DNA of 64,000 nucleotides from Candidatus Argoarchaeum ethanivorans (GTDB lineage Archaea; Halobacteriota; Methanosarcinia; Methanosarcinales; EX4572-44): NCBI GenBank assembly GCA_004193545.1, contig RPGO01000040.1, positions 1 to 64,000 of the forward strand, read 5' to 3'. Shown piece by piece: positions 8,901 to 16,342 of this stretch (position 1 is its first letter; each line of letters starts with the position of its first letter). The notes under the pieces were generated by a model. It saw only the letters and a program-made list of their open reading frames with translations, ran no database searches and was not told where the DNA came from. The position numbers and the translations under genes were made by a program.

Positions 8901-9898
8901 TTTTTGTCTATAATTCCTAAAGGGGGCAAGGCATGCCCAAACGGACAAGTGATAAACCAACTATGACTGGCTTCAGTTTGGGAATCCAGCATTGTTATAT
9001 AAGCCACATTTGGACTTAAAACCCTCATTGTTTTTCTTTTCTCTTGAGAACGATGGTAAAGATCTACGATAGCCCTATTAAAATTGACATTTAGCGGATC
9101 ATCGTTGCACTGGGGAAGTAGCAGATAATCAAGATTTCCGAACGTTTCCTGTATCTTTTGGATAAGATCGCTCAAGAAAGTACCCTTTCCTGGAGGTTGA
9201 GCAATAAAGTCAAAACAGATACTCGTAAGGAAGTTGATACCACCGATTTCCAGAAGATAAGATCGCGCACCACGCACAAATCTACCACTCTTTGGCGTAC
9301 GCTCACCAGGATACGGGAATCGCTTCGGTTGAAAGAAATAACAACCTTTTTCATCTGATCCCGGTTGGCTGAATGCCAGTAGGACGGAAACATTCACGAA
9401 AGCATCCGACTGATCCGTTTTAGGGATTTCCTCGAGCAGATGCCCACACACATTTTCCTTGTTCAGAGAGTTATCACCAGCAATGAAGCACTCATGTTCA
9501 GTAAGCTCGTCAACCAGTTCCTCAAATTTTGATAAAGGAAGGTGCTCTATAGGGAGACAAACAAGACACCACCCTGCTTCTTTAGGCCGAGAGTTTATCT
9601 TATCATAAGAAAGTGTCATCAACTCTTGAAGCGATTCCACTGGTACAGAGATCTCTGGGAAAACAACCACATTGGCCCAGTTGTCTTGTAGGGCTAACGT
9701 CAATGCACTTTTAAGCTTGTTAACATGATTAGCTGCTGGACATAGTATGGATGGTAAACCACCCGATGGAGCCGGCATCAATGAAACCCCAACTTGAATC
9801 ATATTAATGCGATGCTCTTTTATAGCAGAACTGTTCTCAATTTTGTGATAACTTAACTCTTCCTGAATTTCATGTGCTTCCCGATATGATGTAGTCAT
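5933..9898 (-). CDS. Nitrilase-STAND NTPase with C-terminal tandem repeats; putative conflict/defence protein
   Basis: A 1321-residue multidomain protein. Residues about 33-350 form a carbon-nitrogen hydrolase fold with a plausible Glu-Lys-Cys triad: Glu in VVVFPEISVP (82), Lys in FFQPKRFPYPGE (192) and Cys in LTSICFDF (228). Residues about 460-700 form a STAND-type P-loop NTPase with Walker A GEKACGKT (482-489) and Walker B LLIVLDN (near 542). Residues 851-1137 are seven 41-residue helical repeats built on FLKYLDD...QDILTELL, followed by a diverged eighth unit and a 150-residue tail. There is no signal peptide, so it is probably cytoplasmic. The ATG at 9898 has GAGG 9 bases upstream; a TTG at 9913 is the only longer option. 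Family knowledge: STAND proteins couple a sensor of repeats to an N-terminal effector. By inference this would be a nucleotide-switched sensor releasing an amidase-like or nitrilase-like effector. The domain calls are from motifs only. Confidence 0.8.
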   Translation of the reverse strand: MTTSYREAHEIQEELSYHKIENSSAIKEHRINMIQVGVSLMPAPSGGLPSILCPAANHVNKLKSALTLALQDNWANVVVFPEISVPVESLQELMTLSYDKINSRPKEAGWCLVCLPIEHLPLSKFEELVDELTEHECFIAGDNSLNKENVCGHLLEEIPKTDQSDAFVNVSVLLAFSQPGSDEKGCYFFQPKRFPYPGERTPKSGRFVRGARSYLLEIGGINFLTSICFDFIAQPPGKGTFLSDLIQKIQETFGNLDYLLLPQCNDDPLNVNFNRAIVDLYHRSQEKRKTMRVLSPNVAYITMLDSQTEASHSWFITCPFGHALPPLGIIDKNLISSFKNPSTNEIIIDAPALGHYARRLRLSANGEWLLNLSLPPAEDLLMCEGPTAPLPPHRGEVYEWRDSKWQKKDAELFQRDCRYAERFPGLHVLVELAKWVQENIGGRNTYTPSYAEFTDERVCLPKDDQKKVLSLVNESNDVLIKGEKACGKTVFGLSIAFDWISNMNGKCLFFDFKDLELDEMQFIEDAKKDIEWVLNIHNPLLIVLDNVHTNDAVAQKLLKHIQELRGTGQQVQALLIGRDSQEHPTERVTLLDNELLVPIELKATEEAFICVAMRLSQRNGISCNYTSPQAKKWIRECGDDLIVFATTFDPLRPDALDQASISNMVRRRYIIPAETQEGGRDAFFDLCALSSLDINTEDSKIWGQYVEVLFPQFIEDGTVLRVPMITGNPRAYCRLFHPSLGELILRVENHFSSRATQKFWIGRALDLCHRHPFLVPLIYYRLASGRYGNVADFNQWCEKVNNESGLIERAVCHDPGYTVRMLRRGELNFSWDRLQELPTSEGYDVLLESLAWTSAGVVVLFLKYLDDLELQKESQDILTELLKNEEFKTRLARTPPDNVVSFLKYLDDRRLQPKIQDIFTELMKNEEFKTRFAWTSAGVVVLFLKYLDDLELQKESQDILTELLKNEEFKTRLARTPPDNVVSFLKYLDDRRLQPKIQDIFTELMKNEEFKTRFAWTSAGVVVLFLKYLDDLELQKESQDILTELLKNEEFKTRLARTPPDNVVSFLKYLDDLELQKESQDILTELLENEEFKTRLARTPPDNVVSFLKYLDDLELQKESQDILTELLENEEFEEKLFSSPPDAQGALLAYLSGTGNREFAQKMLDNTWNRLDLASFEHHISRWHSNNLAGFRGAIRNSRLSIASELWTALIKKIKSSPYIPPIPDPDYPQDMLLNKTVYELTGLLTHLNRTTRRYKLNCVFKSLIVDEKKLQTWIKSLSPQDVTLFHETVVELRLNIPPDSWELLSASTHNTSAGTNPES
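6488..7348 (-). repeat. Seven 123-bp in-frame tandem repeats
   Basis: The landmark TCGTCCAAGTATTT recurs at exactly 123-base spacing at 6561, 6684, 6807, 6930, 7053, 7176 and 7299. In protein order the units are A-B-A-B-A-C-C. Unit A starts AWTSAGVVVLFLKYLDDLEL, unit B starts ARTPPDNVVSFLKYLDDRRL. Unit C has the first half of B and the second half of A. The A+B pair repeats as an apparently exact 246-base block. This points to very recent duplication and recombination inside the sensor part of the STAND protein. Confidence 0.95.
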
Positions 9899-9922
9899 AA
9901 CCGAAAACCTCAACGTCCAAGC

Positions 9923-10057
9923 TCAACCAATTCTAACAATGTGGTTCACCGAGCCGGAAAACATTGCCGAGCGATGCGTGGGCGGGCAGAGCATTACAAA
10001 TTTGACGATGCAGTTAGCAGGCGCATCGTGTCCAAAGATGTCTATTTTCTTAGTCAC
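9923..10057 (-). CDS. Small ORF directly upstream of the nitrilase-STAND gene
   Basis: A 44-residue frame starting at GTG 10057 and ending at 9923, on the same strand as the large STAND gene and 24 bases before it. It has a very strong ribosome binding site, GGAGGAG, 9 bases upstream of the GTG. The frame is open up to an ATG at 10096, which would give 57 residues without such a site. The product begins VTKKIDIFGHDAPANCIVKF and has two Cys and two His but no recognised family. The spacing suggests co-transcription. It could be a small partner or a translational-coupling leader; a chance frame cannot be excluded. Confidence 0.45.
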   Translation of the reverse strand: MTKKIDIFGHDAPANCIVKFVMLCPPTHRSAMFSGSVNHIVRIG

Positions 10058-10289
10058 TTTTACCAACTCCTCCGTAGACTTATTGCAGAACAACATTAGC
10101 TTACGACAGGTTACACTCGCTTAACCCTCTATAAGCATTCCGATTATCGGGGGCTGTCAACTTACTCAGGTGTTATACCAAAACTCTAATTTCTTTCATG
10201 CGTTCAAACCCGAACAGTAGACATTATACCTGAATATACAACCAGTTTGAAACAATGCCAACACCCAACAACTTTACAACCACCCAATT

Positions 10290-10380
10290 TCGTTAGTTTT
10301 TTATAGTATGGCTTGTATACGACCATGCTCACAACTTAAACTGTGGTGTTGAAATATGGAAAGAAGGGATCGTTTTATTT
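10290..10380 (+). promoter_or_regulatory. Probable promoter and leader of the branched-chain amino acid operon
   Basis: A TATA-like TTTTTTATAG at about 10297-10306 precedes the cimA/leuA-ilvB-ilvN operon. A purine-rich AAAGAAGGGA at 10359-10368 could be the ribosome binding site, and a nine-codon frame (ATG 10356 to TAA 10385) overlaps the start region. The preceding stretch 10100-10290 holds nothing recognisable. Confidence 0.3.
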
Positions 10381-10395
10381 GTTAATATTAGTTTT

Positions 10396-11871
10396 TTGGA
10401 TACCACTCTCAGAGATGGTGAACAGACACCTGGCGTATCACTAGCGGCAGAAGAAAAGCTTCTGATAGCTCAAAAGCTTGACGATATTGGCGTTAACATT
10501 ATCGAAGCAGGATCTGCTATTACCTCAAAGGTTGAGCAAGAAGCAATAAAAAGGGTTGCAAGAGAAGGACTTAATGCTGAGATTTGCAGCTACTGTCGTA
10601 TCCGTAAAGAGGATATTGAGCTTGCAGCAGGCTGTGATGTGGATTCTATTCACCTTGTAGTGCCGGCATCAGATCTTCACATCGAGCGAAAGCTGAAGAA
10701 AAACCGTGATACAGTGCTTTCAGAATCGATTGAGATGGTAGAGTTTGCAAAGCAGCATGGACTGATCGTTGAACTCAGCGGAGAGGACGCCTCACGCGCA
10801 GATATTAATTACCTGACCACTCTTTATAAAGCAGGAATTGATGCTGGTGCTGATAGATTGTGCTTCTGCGATACGGTTGGTGTGCTTCTACCAGAGAGAA
10901 CCTACGAGGTATTTACAGGGTTTTCAAAGCTCAAACTGCCAGTAAGTATTCACTGTCATAATGATTTTGGGCTTGCAACCTCTAACACTATAGCAGCACT
11001 CAGGGCAGGTGCACCAGAGGCACACGTTACCGTAAACGGTCTTGGAGAACGTGCAGGAAACACACCTCTTGAAGAACTGGTTGTTGCACTCGAATCGCTG
11101 TATAAATATAAAACTAAGATCGAATGCAGTAAGCTGTATTCCATATCAAGACTTGTTAGCAGGCTTACCAATATCCAGGTGTCCAACAACAAAGCGATTG
11201 TTGGTGACAGTGCCTTCACTCACGAGTCCGGTATTCATGTACACGGCTTAATGGCTGATTCGTCAACTTACGAGCCTATTACACCTGAGATGGTAGGACG
11301 AAAACGGCGCATCGTGTTTGGAAAACATACAGGCAGAGCCTCTATTATAATGTCCCTTCGTGAGCTTGGACTTGAGACAACAAAAGAGCAACTTGATGAG
11401 GTATTACGCCGTGTGAAAGAACTTGGTGATGCTGGTAAGCGGGTGACTGACGCTGACATGCAGAGCATTGCCGAGACTGTTCTTGGCATTTACCAGGAGG
11501 CAGCAGTGAAGATGGAGGAGTTCACCGTGGTTTCAGGAAACAAAGTAACACCTACAGCATCTCTCAAACTTAGGGTTGGTGATGAGGAAATCCTCGAGGC
11601 TGCGACAGGTCTTGGTCCTGTTGATGCTGCCATCAATGCACTCAGAAAAGCGATCTCCGGCATTGCTGACATACAGCTTGAAGAGTATCATGTGGATGCG
11701 ATAACAGGTGGTACTGATGCTCTTGTCGAGGTATGGGTAAAACTTGGTAAGGACGATAAAATAATAACAGCAAGAGGCGCACGAGCAGATATTATACTAG
11801 CATCAGTTGAAGCTGTGATTGAAGGCATTAACAGATTGATTCAAAAAGGAGAGAAATATCGTGACAAATAA
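10396..11871 (+). CDS. cimA/leuA: 2-isopropylmalate / (R)-citramalate synthase family enzyme
   Basis: Acyl-CoA condensing enzyme (DRE-TIM metallolyase family) that adds acetyl-CoA to a 2-oxo acid. DTTLRDGEQTPGVSL is the active-site strand; SIHCHNDFGLATSN carries metal-binding His residues; GIHVHG and the glycine-rich NGLGERAGN are also present. Residues from about 375 form the C-terminal allosteric domain, which AksA-type homocitrate synthases lack. Next to ilvB and ilvN it probably feeds isoleucine (citramalate) or leucine synthesis; sequence alone does not decide. Odd point: the only canonical in-frame start is TTG at 10396, yet the conserved N-terminal strand (VNISF) continues upstream to about 10381 without ATG, GTG or TTG. 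A non-standard start or a sequence error is possible. Confidence 0.88.
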   Translation: MDTTLRDGEQTPGVSLAAEEKLLIAQKLDDIGVNIIEAGSAITSKVEQEAIKRVAREGLNAEICSYCRIRKEDIELAAGCDVDSIHLVVPASDLHIERKLKKNRDTVLSESIEMVEFAKQHGLIVELSGEDASRADINYLTTLYKAGIDAGADRLCFCDTVGVLLPERTYEVFTGFSKLKLPVSIHCHNDFGLATSNTIAALRAGAPEAHVTVNGLGERAGNTPLEELVVALESLYKYKTKIECSKLYSISRLVSRLTNIQVSNNKAIVGDSAFTHESGIHVHGLMADSSTYEPITPEMVGRKRRIVFGKHTGRASIIMSLRELGLETTKEQLDEVLRRVKELGDAGKRVTDADMQSIAETVLGIYQEAAVKMEEFTVVSGNKVTPTASLKLRVGDEEILEAATGLGPVDAAINALRKAISGIADIQLEEYHVDAITGGTDALVEVWVKLGKDDKIITARGARADIILASVEAVIEGINRLIQKGEKYRDK

Positions 11872-13537
11872 TATCACAGGTGCAAAAGCACTGATAGAAT
11901 CGCTTAAAAAAGAAAATGTTGAAGTTATATTTGGATATCCCGGAGGAGCGGTGCTGCCAATATACGATGAACTGTTTGATGCAGACATCAGGCACATACT
12001 GGTACGACATGAGCAGGCAGCAGCCCATGCAGCAGATGGGTATGCCCGTGCGACAGGCAAAACAGGCGTATGTTTTGCAACATCAGGACCTGGCGGAACT
12101 AACCTAGTAACAGGTATTGCTACAGCATACATGGATTCAGTGCCAATCGTTGCTGTAACCGGACAGGTGCCGCGCTCACTGTTAGGGGTTGACGCTTTTC
12201 AGGAAGCAGACATTACAGGCATCACCATGCCGATTACCAAGCACAATTATCTTATAAAAAAAGCAGAGGATATTCCGCGGGTCGTTAAAGAGGCTTTTTA
12301 CATAGCTTCGACTGGAAGACCGGGTCCGGTGTTAATTGATATTCCAAAGGATGTCACCACTGATCTGCTTGATTTTAATTATCCAAAAGAAGTTAATTTG
12401 AGAAGCTACAAGCCAGTTGTAGCAGTGAACATCGAACAATTGAAGCAGGCAGCATCACTCGTCACAGCATCAGAAAAACCAGTGATTTATGCAGGTGGTG
12501 GAATTATTATTTCTCATGCGGCAGAGGAGTTACTACGGTTTGCAGAGTTGATTAAAGCACCAGTAACTGCCACGCTGATGGGTAAAGGTGCATTTCCGGA
12601 CGCACACCCACTTTCTGTCGGTATGCCAGGGATGCATGGTACAAAGTATGCCAACTATGCAATACAGGAATCTGATTTGATCATTGCTGTTGGTGCACGG
12701 TTCGATGACAGGGTAACCGGTAAACTTGAGTCGTTTGCACCATCTGCAAAGATTATCCACATTGACATTGATCCGGCAGAGATTAAAAAGAATGTTCGAG
12801 TCGATGTGCCAGTGGTTGGCGATGCAAAAACAGTCCTTACAAAGCTTACTTCTTTGATAAAACAGCATCAGCCGAAAACCAGCGAGTGGATTAAGCGGGT
12901 AAATAAATGGAAAAAAGATTTCCCACTGCACTATAAAAAAAATGACATGATAAAACCGCAATATGTGGTAGAGAGCATCTACGAGCTGTATCCTGATGCA
13001 ATCATTGTTACTGAAGTTGGGCAAAATCAAATGTGGGCTGAGCAGTATTTCACGTATACAAAACCACGTACCTTTATATCTTCAGGCGGACTTGGAACCA
13101 TGGGATACGGCTTTCCTGCTGCCATTGGAGCAAAAGTCGGACGACCGGATGCAACCGTGATAGATATAGCAGGGGACGGCTCCTTCCAGATGAACAGCCA
13201 GGAGATCGCAACAGCAGTGCAGAGTGAGATACCTGTTGTAGTTGCCATTTTAAATAATGGCTATCTTGGTATGGTGCATCAATGGCAGGAACTATTCTTT
13301 GAAGAAAGGTATTCGTCTACGGTGATTGAAGAGAGCGTGGACTTTGTCAAACTGGCAGAGGCTTATAACGCTGTCGGACTGCGTGCAGTCAAGCCTGAAG
13401 AAGTGAAACCAACATTAAAAGAAGCAGTGGAGTCTGGTAAGCCGACTATTATTGATTTTATTATAGATAAAACCGAAAATGTTTTCCCGATGGTACCAGC
13501 AGGTGCTGCAATAAATGAAATAATTGATCTGGAGTGA
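11861..13537 (+). CDS. ilvB: Acetolactate synthase large subunit
   Basis: Thiamine diphosphate enzyme that makes 2-acetolactate or 2-aceto-2-hydroxybutyrate, the first common step of valine and isoleucine synthesis. The catalytic Glu lies in HEQAAAHAADGYARATGK near residue 50. The ThDP/Mg motif GDGSFQMNSQEIATAV to ILNN is near residues 440-470. Length (558 aa) is typical. The start is GTG at 11861, overlapping the upstream synthase by 11 bases with GGAG upstream; ilvN follows 7 bases after the stop. Confidence 0.95.
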   Translation: MTNNITGAKALIESLKKENVEVIFGYPGGAVLPIYDELFDADIRHILVRHEQAAAHAADGYARATGKTGVCFATSGPGGTNLVTGIATAYMDSVPIVAVTGQVPRSLLGVDAFQEADITGITMPITKHNYLIKKAEDIPRVVKEAFYIASTGRPGPVLIDIPKDVTTDLLDFNYPKEVNLRSYKPVVAVNIEQLKQAASLVTASEKPVIYAGGGIIISHAAEELLRFAELIKAPVTATLMGKGAFPDAHPLSVGMPGMHGTKYANYAIQESDLIIAVGARFDDRVTGKLESFAPSAKIIHIDIDPAEIKKNVRVDVPVVGDAKTVLTKLTSLIKQHQPKTSEWIKRVNKWKKDFPLHYKKNDMIKPQYVVESIYELYPDAIIVTEVGQNQMWAEQYFTYTKPRTFISSGGLGTMGYGFPAAIGAKVGRPDATVIDIAGDGSFQMNSQEIATAVQSEIPVVVAILNNGYLGMVHQWQELFFEERYSSTVIEESVDFVKLAEAYNAVGLRAVKPEEVKPTLKEAVESGKPTIIDFIIDKTENVFPMVPAGAAINEIIDLE

Positions 13538-13544
13538 AAAAATA

Positions 13545-14060
13545 ATGAGACATACGATAGCTGCTCTTGTAGAAAACAGGCCGGGTGTGTTAACAAAAGT
13601 GTCGGGGCTGTTCAGCAGGCGTCGGTTCAATATTGAAAGCCTTGCTGTAGGAGTAACCGAGAGACCTGATGTTTCCCGCATAACGATTGTGGTAGCAGGT
13701 GACAGTGCTGTACTTGAACAGGTGCTAAAACAATTGAACAAGCTTATTGATATTATACATGTGACAGAGCTGTCTCCAAAGGATTCAGTATCAAGAGAAC
13801 TGGCACTGATTAAGGTAGTGGTAGATTCCAGAACACGTTCAGAGGTCATGCAGATTGTTGACGTGTTTAGAGCAAAGATCATAGATGTTGCAACAGATTC
13901 GCTTATTGTTGAGGTAACAGGTGATCGAAGCAAGGTAGCAGCAATGGAACAATTGCTCTCACGGTTTGGCATCAAAGAACTGGTTCGAACAGGCGATATT
14001 GCACTTCACAGAAGCAGCATAACTGCTGAAGATATTGCTCACCAGGGAGATGTTAATTAG
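13545..14060 (+). CDS. ilvN: Acetolactate synthase small (regulatory) subunit
   Basis: Regulatory partner of IlvB. An N-terminal ACT domain (RHTIAALVENRPGVLTKVSG, then RRRFNIESLAVG) binds valine in this family and activates the large subunit; the C-terminal domain ends with the usual helix AMEQLLSRFGIKELVRTG. Length is 171 residues. ATG 13545 is preferred over the longer open frame because GGAGTG lies upstream and it matches the family start. It is the last gene of the operon; ilvC is not in the window. Confidence 0.94.
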   Translation: MRHTIAALVENRPGVLTKVSGLFSRRRFNIESLAVGVTERPDVSRITIVVAGDSAVLEQVLKQLNKLIDIIHVTELSPKDSVSRELALIKVVVDSRTRSEVMQIVDVFRAKIIDVATDSLIVEVTGDRSKVAAMEQLLSRFGIKELVRTGDIALHRSSITAEDIAHQGDVN

Positions 14061-14063
14061 TAA

Positions 14064-14158
14064 CTCTTGATTGCGCAAGCACTGCACAACTTCGTTGTGC
14101 AGAAATAACGAGTCTTAACAATCAGCAACCATAATTCTTGATTGCGCAAGCAATCAAG
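14064..14158. repeat. Hairpin repeats between ilvN and the DEAD-box gene
   Basis: The gap between these converging genes contains CTGCACAAC-TTC-GTTGTGCAG (14082-14102) and CTTGATTGC-GCAA-GCAATCAAG (14137-14158), plus a half copy at 14066. They are members of the dispersed hairpin family and sit where both transcripts would end. Confidence 0.75.
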
Positions 14159-14207
14159 TGCGGCAACAAACTGGTATTCACAACCTGCCAAGGAAATGAT
14201 GGGACGC

Positions 14208-15509
14208 CTATTCTTTGCCCCTTTCATCATTCACTATCTTTAACAAAGCAGCAGCAACTTCTAAGGAAGTATAGTCTTCCTGAACAAGTTTTTCAACCAA
14301 ATTAGTACATTTTCCAAGGTGCCCGGCATCAATAACCCCCTTAACTTTCTCTAAAAGCAGGTTTGTCCTGATCTCTTCGACATCATTTACCGAAGGAACT
14401 TTTTTGGCTATAATTTTAGTTTTTGTGAATCGTTGTATCTCCCTTATTCTATGTGCTTCCTTGCCGGTAACAAAGGTAAATGCATGTCCAGCTTTTCCCA
14501 CCCTTGCCGTTCTTCCGATTCTATGTACATAATATTCATCATCAGCAGGTATGTCATAGTTAAACACAGCCTCTATATCTCCTACATCGATTCCCCGGGC
14601 TGCCACATCAGTTGCCACTAAAATCTCAATCTCCCTCCTTCTGAATTTAGACATAACGCGGTCCCTCTGCTTCTGCTGCATATCCCCATGCAGCCCATCA
14701 GCCAGATATCCTCTCACCTTCAGGCTTTCAACCAGTTCATCCACACGTCTTTTTGTATTACAGAAGACCAATGACAATTTCAGATTGTAAAGATCGATTA
14801 AACGAGACAGAACCTCTGTTTTTGCTTGCTGTTTGACTTCAACAAAAAATTGTTCGACATTGGAAACGGTCATCTCCTTGTGTACTAATTTTATCAGTTG
14901 TGGGTTGCTCTGGTATCGTTTCGTTAATTTTAAAATGCTCTTTGGCATGGTTGCAGAAAAGAGAACGGTCTGTCTTTGCTCCGGGATATTCTTCACAATA
15001 GTTTCGATGTCGTCTCTAAATCCCATGTCAAGCATCTCATCTGCTTCATCCAGTATGATTATCTTTACGTCCCCCATCTTCAAAGTGCGGCGGTCTAAAT
15101 GATCCATGACGCGACCGGGAGTGCCGATAATAATTTGTACGCCCTCTTTTAATGCTTTAATCTGGCGTCCTATAGGCTGTCCGCCATAAACCGGTAAAAT
15201 CCTGATGCGTTTTTTATACCTTGAAAGATTTTTCAGTTCTTCCGATACCTGTATTGCCAGTTCTCTTGTGGGACATAAAATCACAGCCTGTAATTTCTTA
15301 TTTTTTGGGTCTATCCTTTCTAAAGTTGCAATTCCGAAAGCTGCCGTTTTACCGGTACCTGTTTGTGCCTGTCCAATCACATCTTTTCCATCCAACAGAT
15401 ATGGAATGGATTGATTTTGAATGGCGGTTGGCTCTTCAAAACCCATGTCTGCGATTGCCCGATACATTTCTTTTGATAAATGTAAATCTTCAAATCCTTG
15501 ACTTTCCAT
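14208..15509 (-). CDS. DEAD-box ATP-dependent RNA helicase
   Basis: RNA helicase of the DeaD/CsdA type. Visible motifs in order: Q motif PTAIQNQSIP, motif I AQTGTGKTAAFG, Ia PTRELAIQ, Ib TPGRVMDHL, II DEADEML, III SAT, IV-V region ATDVAARGIDVG and VI HRIGRTARVGKAG. There is no long C-terminal RNA-binding extension beyond a 60-residue tail. The ATG at 15509 has GGAG 7 bases upstream. In archaea such proteins act in ribosome assembly and cold response. Confidence 0.93.
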   Translation of the reverse strand: MESQGFEDLHLSKEMYRAIADMGFEEPTAIQNQSIPYLLDGKDVIGQAQTGTGKTAAFGIATLERIDPKNKKLQAVILCPTRELAIQVSEELKNLSRYKKRIRILPVYGGQPIGRQIKALKEGVQIIIGTPGRVMDHLDRRTLKMGDVKIIILDEADEMLDMGFRDDIETIVKNIPEQRQTVLFSATMPKSILKLTKRYQSNPQLIKLVHKEMTVSNVEQFFVEVKQQAKTEVLSRLIDLYNLKLSLVFCNTKRRVDELVESLKVRGYLADGLHGDMQQKQRDRVMSKFRRREIEILVATDVAARGIDVGDIEAVFNYDIPADDEYYVHRIGRTARVGKAGHAFTFVTGKEAHRIREIQRFTKTKIIAKKVPSVNDVEEIRTNLLLEKVKGVIDAGHLGKCTNLVEKLVQEDYTSLEVAAALLKIVNDERGKE

Positions 15510-15601
15510 GTGTAATCTCCTTTGCTCTCATTTGTTTGTTACCTTACTTAATATCTGGTACAATCATTTTTCTGGTTCTGGTGGTTTCTGGCGGTGAGTA
15601 G

Positions 15602-16342
15602 TTACGATTCATCGTTTCTCCTTTTTTGTAGCCACATTCGAATAATCTGTCTTCCCATGCCAGTAACATCACTAATCAGGTTAACCTTTGTACTGGCACC
15701 CTGTCTCCATCTTACAGGAAACTCCTTTACGCGATACCCTCTCTTTTGTGCCAGTACTAATAGTTCTGTATCCCAGAACCAACCTTCATCCTCGATGTCA
15801 TCGATTAGTTTAAAGAGCGATCCCCTCTTAAATGATTTGAAACCACATTGATGGTCATATAACCTGGATTTTAGTAGAAGACGGATGAGAGCATTAAAAC
15901 ATGCGCTTGCAATGCTTCGTTTTATCGGTCGTTTAACATTGCTCTCTGGTAACATTCGTGATCCGGTAGCAATATCAAAGTCCTCCACAGATACAGCATC
16001 AATTAGTTCTTTCAAATGACTCATGTCTGTTGAAAGGTCAACATCAATATATGCCAGTACATTGCCCGTCGATTTCTTAAAAGCACGCTTGAGCGATCCA
16101 CCGCGCCCCATGCGACAATCAGAGTGAGTGTGCTCTACAAAGCGATATTTTTTCGCAAGTGCTTCTGCAATCTTATCAGTTCCATCAGTGCTCCCGTCCT
16201 CTGCAAGTATTATTTCAAAGGAATCCGTGATATTTTTTAAGGCGTCAATTGTCTTATTAACAGTATCCTCAAGCTTCTCTGCTTCATTGTATGCCGGAAG
16301 CACAAGGGTTACTGTTGGCATACCTGAATCATATTTCTTCAT
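15602..16342 (-). CDS. Family 2 glycosyltransferase (dolichyl-phosphate sugar synthase type)
   Basis: GT-A fold transferase beginning TVTLVLPAYNEAEKLEDTVN, with LAEDGSTDGTDKIAEAL and the metal-binding segment AYIDVDLSTDMSHL, a pattern typical of DPM1/DPG synthases that load a sugar onto a polyprenyl phosphate. The later HQCGFKSFKR and VRWRQGASTKVNL also fit. At 246 residues it lacks the C-terminal membrane anchors of some relatives. Its start overlaps ahbC by 14 bases, so it is co-transcribed. It probably serves N-glycosylation or S-layer glycan assembly; the sugar is unknown. Confidence 0.85.
   Translation of the reverse strand: MKKYDSGMPTVTLVLPAYNEAEKLEDTVNKTIDALKNITDSFEIILAEDGSTDGTDKIAEALAKKYRFVEHTHSDCRMGRGGSLKRAFKKSTGNVLAYIDVDLSTDMSHLKELIDAVSVEDFDIATGSRMLPESNVKRPIKRSIASACFNALIRLLLKSRLYDHQCGFKSFKRGSLFKLIDDIEDEGWFWDTELLVLAQKRGYRVKEFPVRWRQGASTKVNLISDVTGMGRQIIRMWLQKRRNDES

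Noticed and set aside
9939-10124. 61-codon plus-strand frame
   Set aside because: Antisense to the small minus-strand ORF that has the strong ribosome binding site; no coding character.
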